Shown here: piece after piece, positions 1-10,700 of the stretch
How positions within the stretch are numbered: position 1 is the stretch's first letter
Layout of the letters: each line of letters begins with the position of its first letter
Origin: UBA3064 sp023258775
GTDB lineage: Bacteria; Pseudomonadota; Gammaproteobacteria; Burkholderiales; Burkholderiaceae_E
DNA length: 55,942 nucleotides
NCBI GenBank assembly: GCA_044355655.1
Contig: JBIKXS010000021.1
Location: forward strand, 1-55,942
Direction of reading: 5' to 3'
Position numbers and translations under genes: made by a program
Notes under the pieces: model-generated
The model's database searches: none
Told to the model about the DNA's origin: nothing
Seen by the model: the letters and a program-made list of their open reading frames with translations, nothing else

Positions 1-342
1 GCCCGAGAAGTATTGCCAGGTGGGTGTCTCTGACCAACGCTCGACCAAACCCTCATCGCTTTCGTTATAGGCGTGCTTCAAATAAAGCAGTGACACCATC
101 AGGCGAAAGGGCAGACGGGGACGACCGGCATTGGATAAGCCCGCACCAAGCACCACGGTCTGGGAACCAAAAAGACCCACCTCCTGAATGCTTCGACCTT
201 TTTTGACTTCCCGCGCCAGCTGCTTGGCCAAGGACGCTTCGATCTCCTGCCATGGCATATGCGAAGCGAGCACCGCAAGCGGGTGTCTTAAATCAATCAT
301 CTGATCAATGCGGCTGTGAAAGAAGTCATCGCTACCACGCAT
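1..342 (-). CDS. IS5-family transposase, N-terminal part (runs off the window edge)
   Basis: Reading the minus strand from the ATG at 342 gives an uninterrupted frame to base 1. It begins MRGSDDFFHSRIDQMIDLRH and ends at the edge with TPTWQYFSG. This is the characteristic N-terminal domain (DUF772 type) of IS5-family DDE transposases: the early DQMIDLRHPL stretch, SNAGRPRLP, LLYLKHAYNESDE and ETPTWQYFSG are family signatures. The catalytic DDE part lies outside the window. Only about 114 codons are visible, so whether the element is intact cannot be judged. The start sits about 60 bases inside the probable element end. Confidence 0.88.
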   Translation of the reverse strand, partial: MRGSDDFFHSRIDQMIDLRHPLAVLASHMPWQEIEASLAKQLAREVKKGRSIQEVGLFGSQTVVLGAGLSNAGRPRLPFRLMVSLLYLKHAYNESDEGLVERWSETPTWQYFSG

Positions 343-464
343 GAGGCTACTCCCATAAACTCCCAGAAAACCGCACTGGAATGATCAAAAGATGGGAGTT
401 ATTATACCTCGAAATTCAGTTATTATCCAATGAAATCAAGGGCTTGGTGATTATTCAGGGGCGA
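343..464. other. Probable IS5 element end and upstream region of the transposase
   Basis: No gene is seen here. An 8-base inverted repeat (actcccat at 349-356, atgggagt at 392-399) lies just upstream of the transposase start and could belong to the element end or its promoter. The exact terminal inverted repeat and target duplication cannot be fixed because the other end of the element is outside the window. Confidence 0.3.
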
Positions 465-737
465 CTAGTTACCAGCATTATCGAAAAATACAACCCCATC
501 AACCTTGTAGGCTAGAGATGCAAGTACCTTTTGAATTTGGACAAGGTTTACGAATACCGGGATAATTTCTAGTCCTTGAGGTAATTCCAATTGATGCAGG
601 CTTCGAACAGCAAACCGACCATAGACGCTACTTTTCGCTCTTATTCCTATAAAGTATCGATTCTGCGGAAGCGACTCTGTGTCAGGAAGTTGTCTGTACA
701 AAACAATCTGATTATTCTGATAGCCGAGATGAAACAT
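465..737 (-). CDS. Small hypothetical protein, possibly a C-terminal remnant
   Basis: This 90-codon frame starts at ATG 737, with GGGG about 8 bases upstream as a possible ribosome binding site. The frame is open for about 9 more codons upstream, to a TAG near 762. The product has normal protein composition (for example YFIGIRAKSSVYGRFAVRSL) and no signal peptide or membrane segment. I do not recognise the family. It is co-directional with and downstream of the methyltransferase genes and lies next to the IS5 element, so it could be the surviving C-terminal piece of a longer gene. A real short gene is equally possible. Confidence 0.4.
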   Translation of the reverse strand: MFHLGYQNNQIVLYRQLPDTESLPQNRYFIGIRAKSSVYGRFAVRSLHQLELPQGLEIIPVFVNLVQIQKVLASLAYKVDGVVFFDNAGN

Positions 738-777
738 ACGCGTAACCCCAAACGGACTTGGCTATGGATTCTTTTCT

Positions 778-1260
778 TCAGTTTTTTGTCAACTTAGCTA
801 ACAGATGAGATCCATTTTTTGCTTGACTCACATCAAATGCCCCTTTGAATCCATAACTCCGTGCCCAGCAGTTCACCTTATCGAAATACAGAGGAAAGGT
901 GCCTTCAGTAATAAAGTTTACGTGCGTCGGATCAACAAAAGCACTTGGATGCGGATAACATGGGGTCGATGACAAGAAGACGCCATTTGGCTTTAAAACC
1001 CTGTAAATTTCATTCATGAGTTCAATGAAGGAATTCCTTCTATGTGGGGCATAGACGATTCTTGGAATATGCTCGATGAAGTCATAAGCACTAACGTACT
1101 CAAAAAAAGCATCTGGAAAAGGAATTGGCTCGATTGCTAAATCAGCTTGCTTAACCCTGTTATCTAAATCTTCTCGAACATCGATTCCGTATACTTCATC
1201 GGCGTTAAATGGATTTCTCGGTTTTGCGCCACAGCCCAAATCAAGTGTCTTCGTCGACAT
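778..1260 (-). CDS. Class I SAM-dependent methyltransferase
   Basis: This 160-residue protein belongs to the methyltransferase type 11 group. Motif I is at the N terminus (LDLGCGAKPRN, residues 5-15), followed by an acidic motif II region (VYGIDVRED). The segment FEYVSAYDFIEHIP carries the motif-IV-like core, and EIYRVLKPNGVFLSSTPCYPHP is the usual post-core strand. It starts at ATG 1260 behind a GAGAAG ribosome binding site. It lies 10 bases downstream of another methyltransferase and is probably in the same operon as the glycosyltransferase-like genes. A sugar or glycan substrate is plausible from context only. Confidence 0.82.
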   Translation of the reverse strand: MSTKTLDLGCGAKPRNPFNADEVYGIDVREDLDNRVKQADLAIEPIPFPDAFFEYVSAYDFIEHIPRIVYAPHRRNSFIELMNEIYRVLKPNGVFLSSTPCYPHPSAFVDPTHVNFITEGTFPLYFDKVNCWARSYGFKGAFDVSQAKNGSHLLAKLTKN

Positions 1261-1270
1261 GTTACGCTTC

Positions 1271-2140
1271 TCATCGATTGGTTTTTAGATAGGGGTTTGT
1301 GTCTGTCCGCGTAAACTGCCACTGTGGATGTTGCTTTGCAAGCAATTCAATTAATCCAGGATCAACAGACTGCTTCATGAGCAAGAACTGAATGTAATTG
1401 CCCTTTGCCATGTTAGACTGCACCAACGCTTCTGCCTCGTCGGTCTTTTTCGAAATTTCTTCCCAAATTGGATTACCTTGCGCTTTAATGGCAAATTCAC
1501 AATTTGGAATATAAATATCAACCATTCCCCTCGTGATCACACACCTTAGATTCATGCCATAGCCAATTTTTTCAGCTTCACGCGCTGAGAACTGATACAC
1601 ATAGTTACCGACTGATTCATAGTGCGGACGCTGTGGATCTCGCCTCAAGGGACTATCGATCCATGGATCTTGTGGTTCGATAAAAATAGCGCCATATCGC
1701 GCAACCCGAAGACACTCATAAATGCCCGCATAAGGTCTTGCCATATGATGCAAAGCTTCTTTGCACAGCACAAAATCAAAGCTCTGGTCAGCAAACTGTA
1801 AGCGTTCTGCATTAGCGACTTGGTAGTCTGTAATGTGACCTAGACGTTTTGTTCGCTCAAGCACCGTGGTATCAAGATCGGTCGCGAGCACCGGTCCAAA
1901 GCCAGCTTTAAGCAGACGCCAGGCATCGGTGCCTGCGCCATCACCGATGGTGAGCCATGAAGTCTTCTTTAGGCCGCCAAGCACTTCGAGCACTGGCGCA
2001 AGTAATCGCGTATGCCGCCAATAATTCACGCGATCATCATGCCACCACGACTCATAAAGTGCGGCTCGAAACCGATCGTCCATGAAACCGTGCCAATGAT
2101 CAACATGCAGAGCATCAGACTTTGACAGCGCAATATTCAT
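1271..2140 (-). CDS. Class I SAM-dependent methyltransferase, larger paralogue
   Basis: This 289-residue protein contains a methyltransferase core: motif I WLTIGDGAGTDAWRLLKAG, motif II VLATDLDTTVLERTKRLG, FDFVLCKEALHHMARPYAG around motif IV, and a following IFIEPQDPW strand. About 85 residues precede the core and about 110 follow it; I cannot assign these flanks. The start codon overlaps the end of the upstream gene by 4 bases, so translation is probably coupled. The substrate is unknown. The neighbours suggest sugar or glycan modification. Confidence 0.8.
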   Translation of the reverse strand: MNIALSKSDALHVDHWHGFMDDRFRAALYESWWHDDRVNYWRHTRLLAPVLEVLGGLKKTSWLTIGDGAGTDAWRLLKAGFGPVLATDLDTTVLERTKRLGHITDYQVANAERLQFADQSFDFVLCKEALHHMARPYAGIYECLRVARYGAIFIEPQDPWIDSPLRRDPQRPHYESVGNYVYQFSAREAEKIGYGMNLRCVITRGMVDIYIPNCEFAIKAQGNPIWEEISKKTDEAEALVQSNMAKGNYIQFLLMKQSVDPGLIELLAKQHPQWQFTRTDTNPYLKTNR

Positions 2141-3234
2141 TGGGTTGAAAGTGCTACATAGGTTTTGTGGATCATCTTGCGAAGTGTAGCGCTTAGTTGA
2201 TAGTGCTGCATCGTGTAGTCATGCCGCAGCATGCGGCTTGCCATATCACTGAGTGGGTATCGCTGGCTTAGCCGGGTTAGAAAATCCTTGGGTTGGGCAA
2301 GATCGTTCATCCCATAGGTGGCATAAAAGCGATCTGGCACACCATAGCTATCGAGTGAAGCTTTTAATGCCACGGGTACGAGTGGCACACCACCTGTGAG
2401 CAAGGCATCAAAGAATCGGATCGGCACATCCAATGAAACTGGCGCAATCAAATGGAAATGGTGCCCCACCCACTTTGCCCAGCGCTCTTGGGCCGTTTTA
2501 ACGTGAAATGCTCCTGCATTCATAAAGCCCACGTCAGGCCAATCGCTCTGAAGTCTGGCAATCACTTGGTTACGAAAACGAAACTTCGGGTAGGGGTGAT
2601 GTTTGCCAAGAGGTCCGATCGCCCTTGGCATCGAAAAAATCTCGTTGCGATGCGCCGCAACAAAGGCATCTGACCATTGCACACTACCGATGGGAATGCC
2701 TGCGAGTATCCGGGCACCTAAGCGACTTGCCAAGGTGTAGTCGTTGATATGTCCAGGCACATAAAGATCGCAAAGCAGCGCGCATTGGGCACTCATTTCA
2801 AACCAATGATGGTTGTCATAATCATGCGCCAAAAAAAGGCTCTCGGGCAGGCGCTTATAAAGCTCGATAAAGCCGTTTGGGGTGATTTTCGCCAACACGT
2901 TATTTGTAAGCACGAAGCAGCTTCCCGCAAACGCAAGCCGAACGCCTTCGGCATCGGCTTTAAGTTGCGATCTGAGTTGGTCTGCATCGAGCTTTTCAAC
3001 CTTTATGCCATCGAGCGCGTCGGGCGCTTCCCAAAGATTGCCAGGCGGACCCAGCAGCACAAGCCTGCGAATGCCCGAATTGAGGAAGACGCTGCGCTTA
3101 TAGTCCCAATAGACTTGTTTGCGCTGGGCAATGGCTACAAAGCTTTGCGCTTCGATTGCATCAAGATACTGCCCAAAGGCTATGGCTGCATTGGGGTAGA
3201 TCAGGGGAAGGTCAAATTGCATAGGTGGATTCAA
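2137..3234 (-). CDS. Putative glycosyltransferase-like protein
   Basis: This is a 365-residue soluble protein without signal peptide. The C-terminal stretch with IRFFDALLTGGVPLVP followed by KDFLTRL resembles the donor-site end of exostosin- or group-1-like glycosyltransferases, where a conserved segment reads roughly 'R.fEAl.aGcvPvi'. The N-terminal half is not recognisable to me. It lies between a DUF5672-type gene (48 bases upstream) and a methyltransferase (4-base overlap). The glycosyltransferase call rests on this one motif and on context, so an unrelated uncharacterised family remains possible. Confidence 0.5.
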   Translation of the reverse strand: MNPPMQFDLPLIYPNAAIAFGQYLDAIEAQSFVAIAQRKQVYWDYKRSVFLNSGIRRLVLLGPPGNLWEAPDALDGIKVEKLDADQLRSQLKADAEGVRLAFAGSCFVLTNNVLAKITPNGFIELYKRLPESLFLAHDYDNHHWFEMSAQCALLCDLYVPGHINDYTLASRLGARILAGIPIGSVQWSDAFVAAHRNEIFSMPRAIGPLGKHHPYPKFRFRNQVIARLQSDWPDVGFMNAGAFHVKTAQERWAKWVGHHFHLIAPVSLDVPIRFFDALLTGGVPLVPVALKASLDSYGVPDRFYATYGMNDLAQPKDFLTRLSQRYPLSDMASRMLRHDYTMQHYQLSATLRKMIHKTYVALSTQ

Positions 3235-3282
3235 AGATCCCTTGGCTTGACGCGCTCAAGCTTTTGGCAGGTGCAGCCCAAT

Positions 3283-4011
3283 CTAACCACGCCGATGCCA
3301 CTGATGCGCACCAAAAGATTGCTCATCGCCCAAAACCTTTTTGATGATGCCTTGGGGGTTGAGTTCACGCGAAAAGGCTGCTGCCGTCCCCAGGTTGGGA
3401 AGCTTTAAGTGAGGCATGAGGCTTAAGGCTGCCGAAAAAAACAAGTCCTCAGGATTGCCAAGCTTTTTCCAAAGACCACAGGCAGCAGGAAAACGTTCAA
3501 GCGCTCGCACCATTGTCTGCGTCCGACGCAAGCTAAAGCCACCATTACCCACGAAACTGCGCACAAGAAACGGTTCGGGTTCATCAAGGGTCTTGCCGAG
3601 CGGAAACATCATCTCCCAGCCATCAGGCCAAGGGGCTCCCAAGTAGTCATACCCCGCCGAAAGCCAAAATCCGAGCTCAGGCTTAAAGACAATGGCATCG
3701 GTTTGACAAATGAGGTGAAAGTCAGCCCCGCTGAGCCGATCATAGAATTCGTGGGATAAGAGCATGGCACTGTAAGTGCGCGGGCTTTGGAAGTTCGCTG
3801 CATCCATGAGTATGGTTGCCCGTTTGCCCCACCGCGCCTCATACCAGTCAAGTGAAAGCTGCGGGTGCGTGAGATATCGCACTTCATAGTCACTCAAATG
3901 GGCAAGCGACTGATCCATTGCCGTGGTTTCGTTCTCATCAAGCGCAGCCTTATAAAGCGGCACCACCACAACACAGCTTGGAGCGTTTAAATGACTTGCC
4001 GCGTGAGGCAT
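3283..4011 (-). CDS. DUF5672-type glycosyltransferase family protein
   Basis: The 242-residue product matches the pattern of DUF5672 proteins, which sit in sugar-transfer loci. It shows VVVPLYK near the N terminus, FHLICQTDAIVF (an acidic nucleotide-sugar-like site), YDYLGAPWPDG, FVGNGGFSLRR and a NPEDLFFSAAL segment near the C terminus. It starts 116 bases downstream of the stop of the giant repeat protein on the same strand. It is therefore positioned to be co-expressed and might act on glycans of that protein or of the cell surface. Confidence 0.72.
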   Translation of the reverse strand: MPHAASHLNAPSCVVVVPLYKAALDENETTAMDQSLAHLSDYEVRYLTHPQLSLDWYEARWGKRATILMDAANFQSPRTYSAMLLSHEFYDRLSGADFHLICQTDAIVFKPELGFWLSAGYDYLGAPWPDGWEMMFPLGKTLDEPEPFLVRSFVGNGGFSLRRTQTMVRALERFPAACGLWKKLGNPEDLFFSAALSLMPHLKLPNLGTAAAFSRELNPQGIIKKVLGDEQSFGAHQWHRRG

Positions 4012-4127
4012 CAGGCTTCCTTTCTTTGAGCCAAAAGACCGAGATCGGGATGGTAACAGCGCCGAGACACTAGGATTGTACCCAGCAGCCTTTCCTCACT
4101 GCTTGCTTATTGATCCTTTTCTAGCGT

Positions 4128-4710
4128 TTAGCCCCCACCGCCCGAGTCTTTGGGGTTGAGTCGGTTGGGATCATCAAAGACCTCAAACCATACATCGACG
4201 ATGGCCATCGTGCCTTGCGCACCCTCATAGCTCGATTGCAGCCTCACCTCATGGCCTGCCTGCCACCAACTTACCGTCTGCGCACCCAGTGCAATCGATA
4301 CCACCCCTGCAGCCGCTAAGCTCACGAGCTCCTCAGCCTCACTCTCCCCATCGGCATTTAAGTCTTGCCACAGCCTTAAGTCACCATACACCGGGTCTGC
4401 GGCATCAATGCGCCCGTTCCCATCAGCATCAAAGCCCCCAAGCGCTGCAAACCCATCGGCATAGCGCTCGCCTGAGCCATCAACGCTCGCATCCCCAAAG
4501 AGCTCGCGCCCTGAGCCAATCCGACCATCCCCGTTGCGGTCAAGCACCAAGAGCGCATCGGCACCGCCCACCCAGCCCGTCTGCTCAGCCCACCCATCGC
4601 CATCTAAGTCAAATCGGATCCCCCGATTCACCCCCAAGAGCGACAAACCATCGCCTTCCAAATCAAGCACCAGCGGGGATTGATTACCGCGCGTGAGCTT
4701 GCGTGCATCG
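4128..4710 (-). other. C-terminal EF-hand-like calcium-binding module of the giant protein
   Basis: The last 195 or so residues start with SPLVLDLEGDGLSLLGVN and contain four acidic DxDxDG-type loops: DLDGDGW, DRNGDGR, DADGNGR and DLNADGE. This module is typical of the C terminus of very large RTX-like secreted proteins and should bind calcium. The chain ends in DSGGGG. Type I secretion signals lie at the C terminus, so this module is the likely export signal region. Confidence 0.72.
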
Positions 4711-7700
4711 GCGTAGGCGTTCTTTGAGGTGTTTGACACAGAACCCCATTGGGTAGCCGACAGTGCCATCACATCATCGGTGGCCATCGCTGACCACTGG
4801 GTGGCAGTGAGCGCCTGTAGCGCCTCAGGACTCATGCCTTGCCACTGAGCAGTGCTTAGCCCCTGCAAGTCGACCGTCTCCATCGCCTTCCACTGCGCCG
4901 CACTGAGTGCACCCAAGTCCGTCGTCTCAACCGCTCGCCACTGCGTGCTGCTTAGCGCCTTCAGATCATCAAGGGCCATTGCCTGCCATTGGCTTTCGAT
5001 CAGCGCGCTTACATCGTCTGTCGCAAGGCTTTGCCATTGAGCCGTGGTGAGTGCTTGCAGATCGTCTGGGGCCATCGCCTGCCACTGCGTTGTGCTCAGT
5101 GCACGCAAGTCATCGGTGGCAAAAGCCTGCCACTGCGGACTTGTGAGTGCAACCAAACCTTCCGTTTGTACCGCAACCCACTGGCTGCTTGTGAGTGCGC
5201 GCAAGTCATCGGTGGCAAAAGCCTGCCATTGGCTTGGGATCAGTGCGCTTAGATCGTCCGTCGCAAGGCTTGCCCATTGGCTCGTAGCAAGTGCGCGAAG
5301 ATCATCGGTGGCAAGGCTTACCCATTGGCTGCTTGTGAGTGCACGCAAGTCATCGGTGGCAAGGCTTTGCCACTGGCTTGTGGTCAGTGCTTGCAAGTCA
5401 TCGGTGGCAAGGCGCTCCCATTGGCTTGTGGCTAGCGCTCGTAGATCATCCGTGGCAAGCCTTTGCCATTGACTTGGGGTGAGTGCTTGCAGGTCATCGG
5501 TCGCAAAGCTTTGCCACTGGCTTGTGGTGAGTGCTTGCAGGTCATCGGTGGCAAGGCTTACCCATTGTGCTGTTGTCAGCGCCCGCAGATCATCGGTGGC
5601 AAGGCTTGCCCACTGGGCGCTGTTTAGGGCCCTTAGGTCATCGGTGGCAAGGCGCTCCCATTGGCTTGTGCTGAGTGATTGCAAGTCATCGCTTGCCATG
5701 GCAAGCCACTGCGCTGTGCTCAGTCCTTGCAAGTTAGCCGTACCGAGGCTTTGCCACTGCCCTGTGGTGAGCGCTTGCAGGTCATCGGTGGCAAGGCTTA
5801 GCCATTGGTTCTGGGTCAGTGCCTGTAAGTCATCGGTGGCAAGGCTTGCCCATTGGGGGCTTGTGAGTGCGCGTAGATCGTCCGTGGCAAGGGCCTGCCA
5901 TTGGGGGCTTGTGAGTGCCACCAGATCCACGGTCTCGACTAGGCTCCATTGAGATGAGCCCAGGGCGCTAAGATCATCAGTGGCAAGGCTTTGCCACTGG
6001 CTGCTTGTGAGAGCTCGCAAGTCGTCGGTGGCAAGATTTTGCCATTGGCTCTGGTTCAGTGCTTGTAAGTCATCGGTCGCAAGGCTTTGCCATTGGGGGC
6101 TTGTGAGTGCGCGTAAGTCGTCAGTCGCTATCGCCTGCCACTGCGTGGTGGTGAGTGACTGCAAGTCATCGGTGGCAAGGCTTTGCCATTGCGTGGTGCT
6201 GAGCGCTTGTAGATCCACCGTCTCCACAGCCTGCCACTGCGTGCTGCTTAAGGCCACAAGGTCACTGCTTGACATCTGCACCCACTGCGCCGTGCTCATC
6301 GCACGCAGCAACTCGGTGCTCAAAAGCGAGGCTTTCAGCTGACTATCGGCTGCACCAATCACCCGCAGATCATCGCTTGCCATCGCAAGCCACTGCGCAT
6401 CGCTAAGCGCCCCTAAGTCCTCGGTGCCTGCCACCGCCATCGCCTGCCACTGCGCCGTGCTCAGTGCGCGTAGATCGTCCGTGGCCATCGCCTGCCACTG
6501 GGGGCTTGTGAGTGCCACCAGATCCACGGTCTCGACCATGCTCCATTGGGATGAACCCAGGGCTTGCAGATCATCGGTCGCGAAGCTTTGCCACTGGCTG
6601 CTTGTGAGGGCGCGTAAGTCGTCGGTGGCAAGACTTTGCCATTGACTCTGGTTTAGTGCTTGTAAGTCATCGGTCGCAAGGCTTTGCCATTGGGGGCTTA
6701 CGAGTGCGCGTAAGTCGTCAGTCGCTATTGCCTGCCACTGCGTGGTGGTGAGTGACTGCAAATCATCGGTGGCAAGGCTTTGCCATTGCGTGGTGCTGAG
6801 CGCTTGCAAATCATCGCTGGCCAAGGCCTGCCATTGGTTACTGGTGAGTGCAACCAGATCCACGGTCTCGACCATGCTCCATTGGGATGAGCGCAGGGCT
6901 TGCAGATCATCGGTGGCGAGGCTTTGCCATTGGTGGCTTGTGAGTGCGCGTAAGTCGTCGGTGGCCATCGCCTGCCATTGACTCTGGTTGAGCGCCTCTA
7001 AGTCATCGGTCGCAAGACTTGCCCACTGCGCGCTGTTTAAGGCGCTTAAGTCATCGGTGGCAAGCACCTGCCACTGCGTGGTGGTGAGCGACTGCAAGTC
7101 GTCGGTGGCAAGGCTTGCCCATTGGCCCGTGGCGAGTGCTTGCAAGTCATCGCTTGCCAAGGACTGCCATTGGGTGCTTGTGAGTGCCACCAGGTCCACG
7201 GTCTCGACCACACGCCATTGGCCTGAGGTGAGTGCTTGCAGATCATCGGTCGCGAGGCTTTGCCACTGGGGGCTTACGAGTGCGCGTAAGTCGTCGCTGG
7301 CAAGACTTTGCCATTGGCTCGTGTTCAGTGCCTGCAAATCGTCGCTCGCAAGACTTGCCCATTGCCCGCTGTTCAAAGCGCTTAAGTCATCGGTGGCAAG
7401 CACCTGCCACTGCATCGTGGTTAGCGACTGCAAGTCGTCGGTGGCAAGGCTTTGCCATTGCGTGGTGCTGAGCGCTTGCAAATCATCGCTGGCCAAGGCC
7501 TGCCACTGGTTACTGGTGAGCGCCACCAGATCCAGCGTTTCGACCGCACGCCATTGGCCTGAGGTGAGTGCTTGCAGATCATCGGTCGCAAGGCTTTGCC
7601 ATTGGGGGCTTGTGAGTGCGCGTAAGTCATCGGTAGCAACAGCCTGCCACTGCGACGAGGTGAGCGCTTGCAGATCATCGGTCGCGAGGCTTGCCCATTG

Positions 7701-10700
7701 CCCGCTGTTTAAGGCGCTTAAGTCATCGGTGGCAAGCGTCTGCCACTGCGTGGTGGTGAGCGCCTGCAAGTCCTCCATGGCAAGGCTTGCCCACTGCACC
7801 GAGCTCAGCGCTTGCAAGTCATCGGTCGCAAGGCTTTGCCACTGGCTCGTTGTGAGCGCGCGTAAATCGTCAGTCGCTATCGCCTGCCATTGGCCTGAGG
7901 TGAGTGCCTGTAAATCATCGCTTGCCATCACCGCCCACTGGCCTGTCGTCAGCGCTCTTAGGTCATCGGTGGCAAAAGCCTGCCACTGGGTGCTCGTTAG
8001 CGCCTGTAAGTCATCGCTTGCCACTGCAACCCATTGTTGATTCACAAGCGCTTGCAAATCGTCCGTCTCAACCACCTGCCACTGGCTGGTGGTCAGTGCC
8101 TGGATGTCATCGCTTGCAAGGCTTGCCCATTGGCTAATCGTCAGCGCCTGGATGTCATCGCTTGCAAGGCCTGCCCATTGGTCGCCCGCGAGCGCTCTCA
8201 GATCGTCGCTCACCATCGCCTGCCACTGCGCCGTCGTGAGCGCTACCAAATTCTCGGTCGAAAGCCCTGCCCACTGGTTCGCGCTTAAGACCCTCAGCAC
8301 CTGGCTTGTCATGGCCTGCCAGGACGCACTTCCCAGCGCAGCCAAGTCCTCTGCCGCCATCCCCACCCATTGCCCCGTGGTGAGCACTTGCAACGGATCG
8401 CCCCAAAGCATTGACCATTGCTCGGTGGTCAGTGCACGCAGATCATCGGTCGCAAGGCTTGCCCACTGGGCGCTGCTTAGTGCCATCAGATCGTCCGTGC
8501 CCATGGCTTGCCACTGCTCAGCATTCATGATGCGCAAGTCTTCTGTAAGCACAAGGCGCCACTGGCTCGTGGTGAGCGCAAAAAGATCGTCGGTAGCCAT
8601 CGCTAACCACTGCCCCGTCCCCATCGCCTGGAGCTTCTCAGGCTGCACCTGCTGCCAATGCGTGCTCTCGAGTGCGCGCAGATCGTCTGAGGCCATCCCC
8701 ACCCATTGCGTCGTGCTCAGCGCTTGCAGATCATCGCTTGCCATGCTCTGCCATTGACCCGTCGTGAGCCAATTAAGGTCTCGGATCTCCATCGCAGCCC
8801 ATTGCGCCGTGCTCATTGCACGCAAATAGTCGGTCGTCTGCGCTTGCCACTGCGCAGCCGTCCATGCCATCTCAAACTCGTAAAGATCGCCCGTCGCGTT
8901 TAAGTTACCGGCAGGATCGGAGAACTTCTTCGATGCCACACTCACCGTGGCAGACTTGCCATCTGAGCCCATCGTAAAGGTAGCCGTATACACGGTGCCC
9001 TCTCGATCGGGTACTCCAAGCAAACGGCTTAGCTTACCCCCCGTGACCGTGATATCCGAGGGTTTGCGCAGCGCCGAAAGCGGGGCCCAGCCATCGGAAA
9101 AGTCCGTTGACACTTCACTAAGCGTGAAGGTAACCGTGGCCTCATCGCCTGGGCCTAGTGTGCGCTTATCGGTCGTGATTGTGATCGTGGGCAGGACCGT
9201 GTCAACAGCCAACCTTAAGGTGTTATCCGCCTCATCGCCGTCTGTATTCTTATTGCCCGCTGCATCAGTGAAGGTGTTGCTCGCAACCGTGATCACCCCG
9301 GAGGCGGTGCTGTTCACATCGGGCGTAAAGGTTGCGCTGTAATTCCTGCCTGACCCCTTAAAATCAGAGAGCGCTCCCCCCGATACCGAGATATCTGAGG
9401 CATTGAAGTCAGCCACAGGCTCCGAAAGCGTAAAACTCATCGCGGCTGTCCCCCCGGCTTTGATATAAGTCGTGCCCGCGGGATCACTAGCAGCAGCCTT
9501 CAGCGCATTGGTCTGAATCACCCGGATCGTTGGCGCTTGCGTATCCACCGCAAGCGATAGGTTGTTGTCACTTGCCACATTCTTGTTGCCCGCTGCATCA
9601 CTGAATGTATCGGCCGCCACACTGATTGCAGCCTCAAGCGCACTGTCCACCTCGGGGGTAAACATCGCGCTGTAGCTTTTGCCTGAGCCCTTAAACCCTG
9701 AAAGCTTGCCCCCCACCACCGTCACATCGGATGCTTCAAAGTCATCCGAAGGCTTGGTGAGCTCAAAGGTGACCGTCGTCGTCTCGCCACCTTTGAGCTT
9801 AGTCCCACCGGCGCTGATCGACTTAATCCCAGGCACCACCGTATCGATGGCTAAAACGAGCCTGTTGTTGGCATCAGCACCATCATTGTTCCAATTACCC
9901 GCAGCATCGGAAAACTTGTTACTACCCACCGAGATCACCCCGGGTGTGGTGCTATTGGCAATCGGTATAAACGTTGCACTGTACCCAGGGCCAAACAAAA
10001 ATCCAACATCAACGAAACCCCCGCCAGCCTGAGCGTCACTGAGCGTCACGGTCTTACTTCGAGGCGCTGAGACCGCCTTATCGCCTGCCATGCCGCCGTA
10101 TTCGATCACATAGCCAATGTCATAGGCTCCGCCTTGAGAAACAGACCTCGGGGTTGATGAAAAATCATTCCAAAGGCTCGTGTCTTGTCCCTTATCCGGG
10201 GCGTTCATGACAACATAGTTTTCGGCAAACTTGCCGTTGGGCTCCCCAGATCTCCAAGACACGTAGCTCGCCGCTGTCCCTTTTTCTGGACCTGCCATGT
10301 AAACAAATTGCCCTTCCCGAGCCTCGTCGCTGACCCCGATCCAGTAGGCACGATCGCTGCCCGCCGCTTTAAGCAGCGATGCTACGAATTCGTTTTCCTT
10401 GGCATCCGTAATCGTCGCAAGATAGCCCGTCAACCCTGTGACCGACTTACTCGCAACGGCTGACTTAAGCGCATCGTCCCACGATGCGTGGCTGCTCACC
10501 ACCTCATAGAAGTGTCCGTTGTCTGCGTTGTAGGCCCACGGATTAGACGAATTCAAACTGGGTACCGCACCAACGCTCAGCGTCGCGGGCTCAGATCCCG
10601 TCGCTTTGGCTTTTAGCTGCGCCAACGCAGTCGCAACCTCAAGCGCATTGCCCTCAAAGGCAATCAGCTTCGCCTCGCCATCACTGGCGTTGTCATAGCC

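Noticed and set aside
2749..3408. 219-codon plus-strand frame opposite the glycosyltransferase-like and DUF5672-type genes
   Set aside because: It spans the ends of two better-supported minus-strand genes and shows no family pattern.
6988..8040. Long plus-strand frames (up to 350 codons) opposite the QW array, rich in Cys, His and Trp
   Set aside because: They are the antisense of the 48-base repeat: any frame free of stops in one unit stays open across all. Composition and position give no sign of a real gene.
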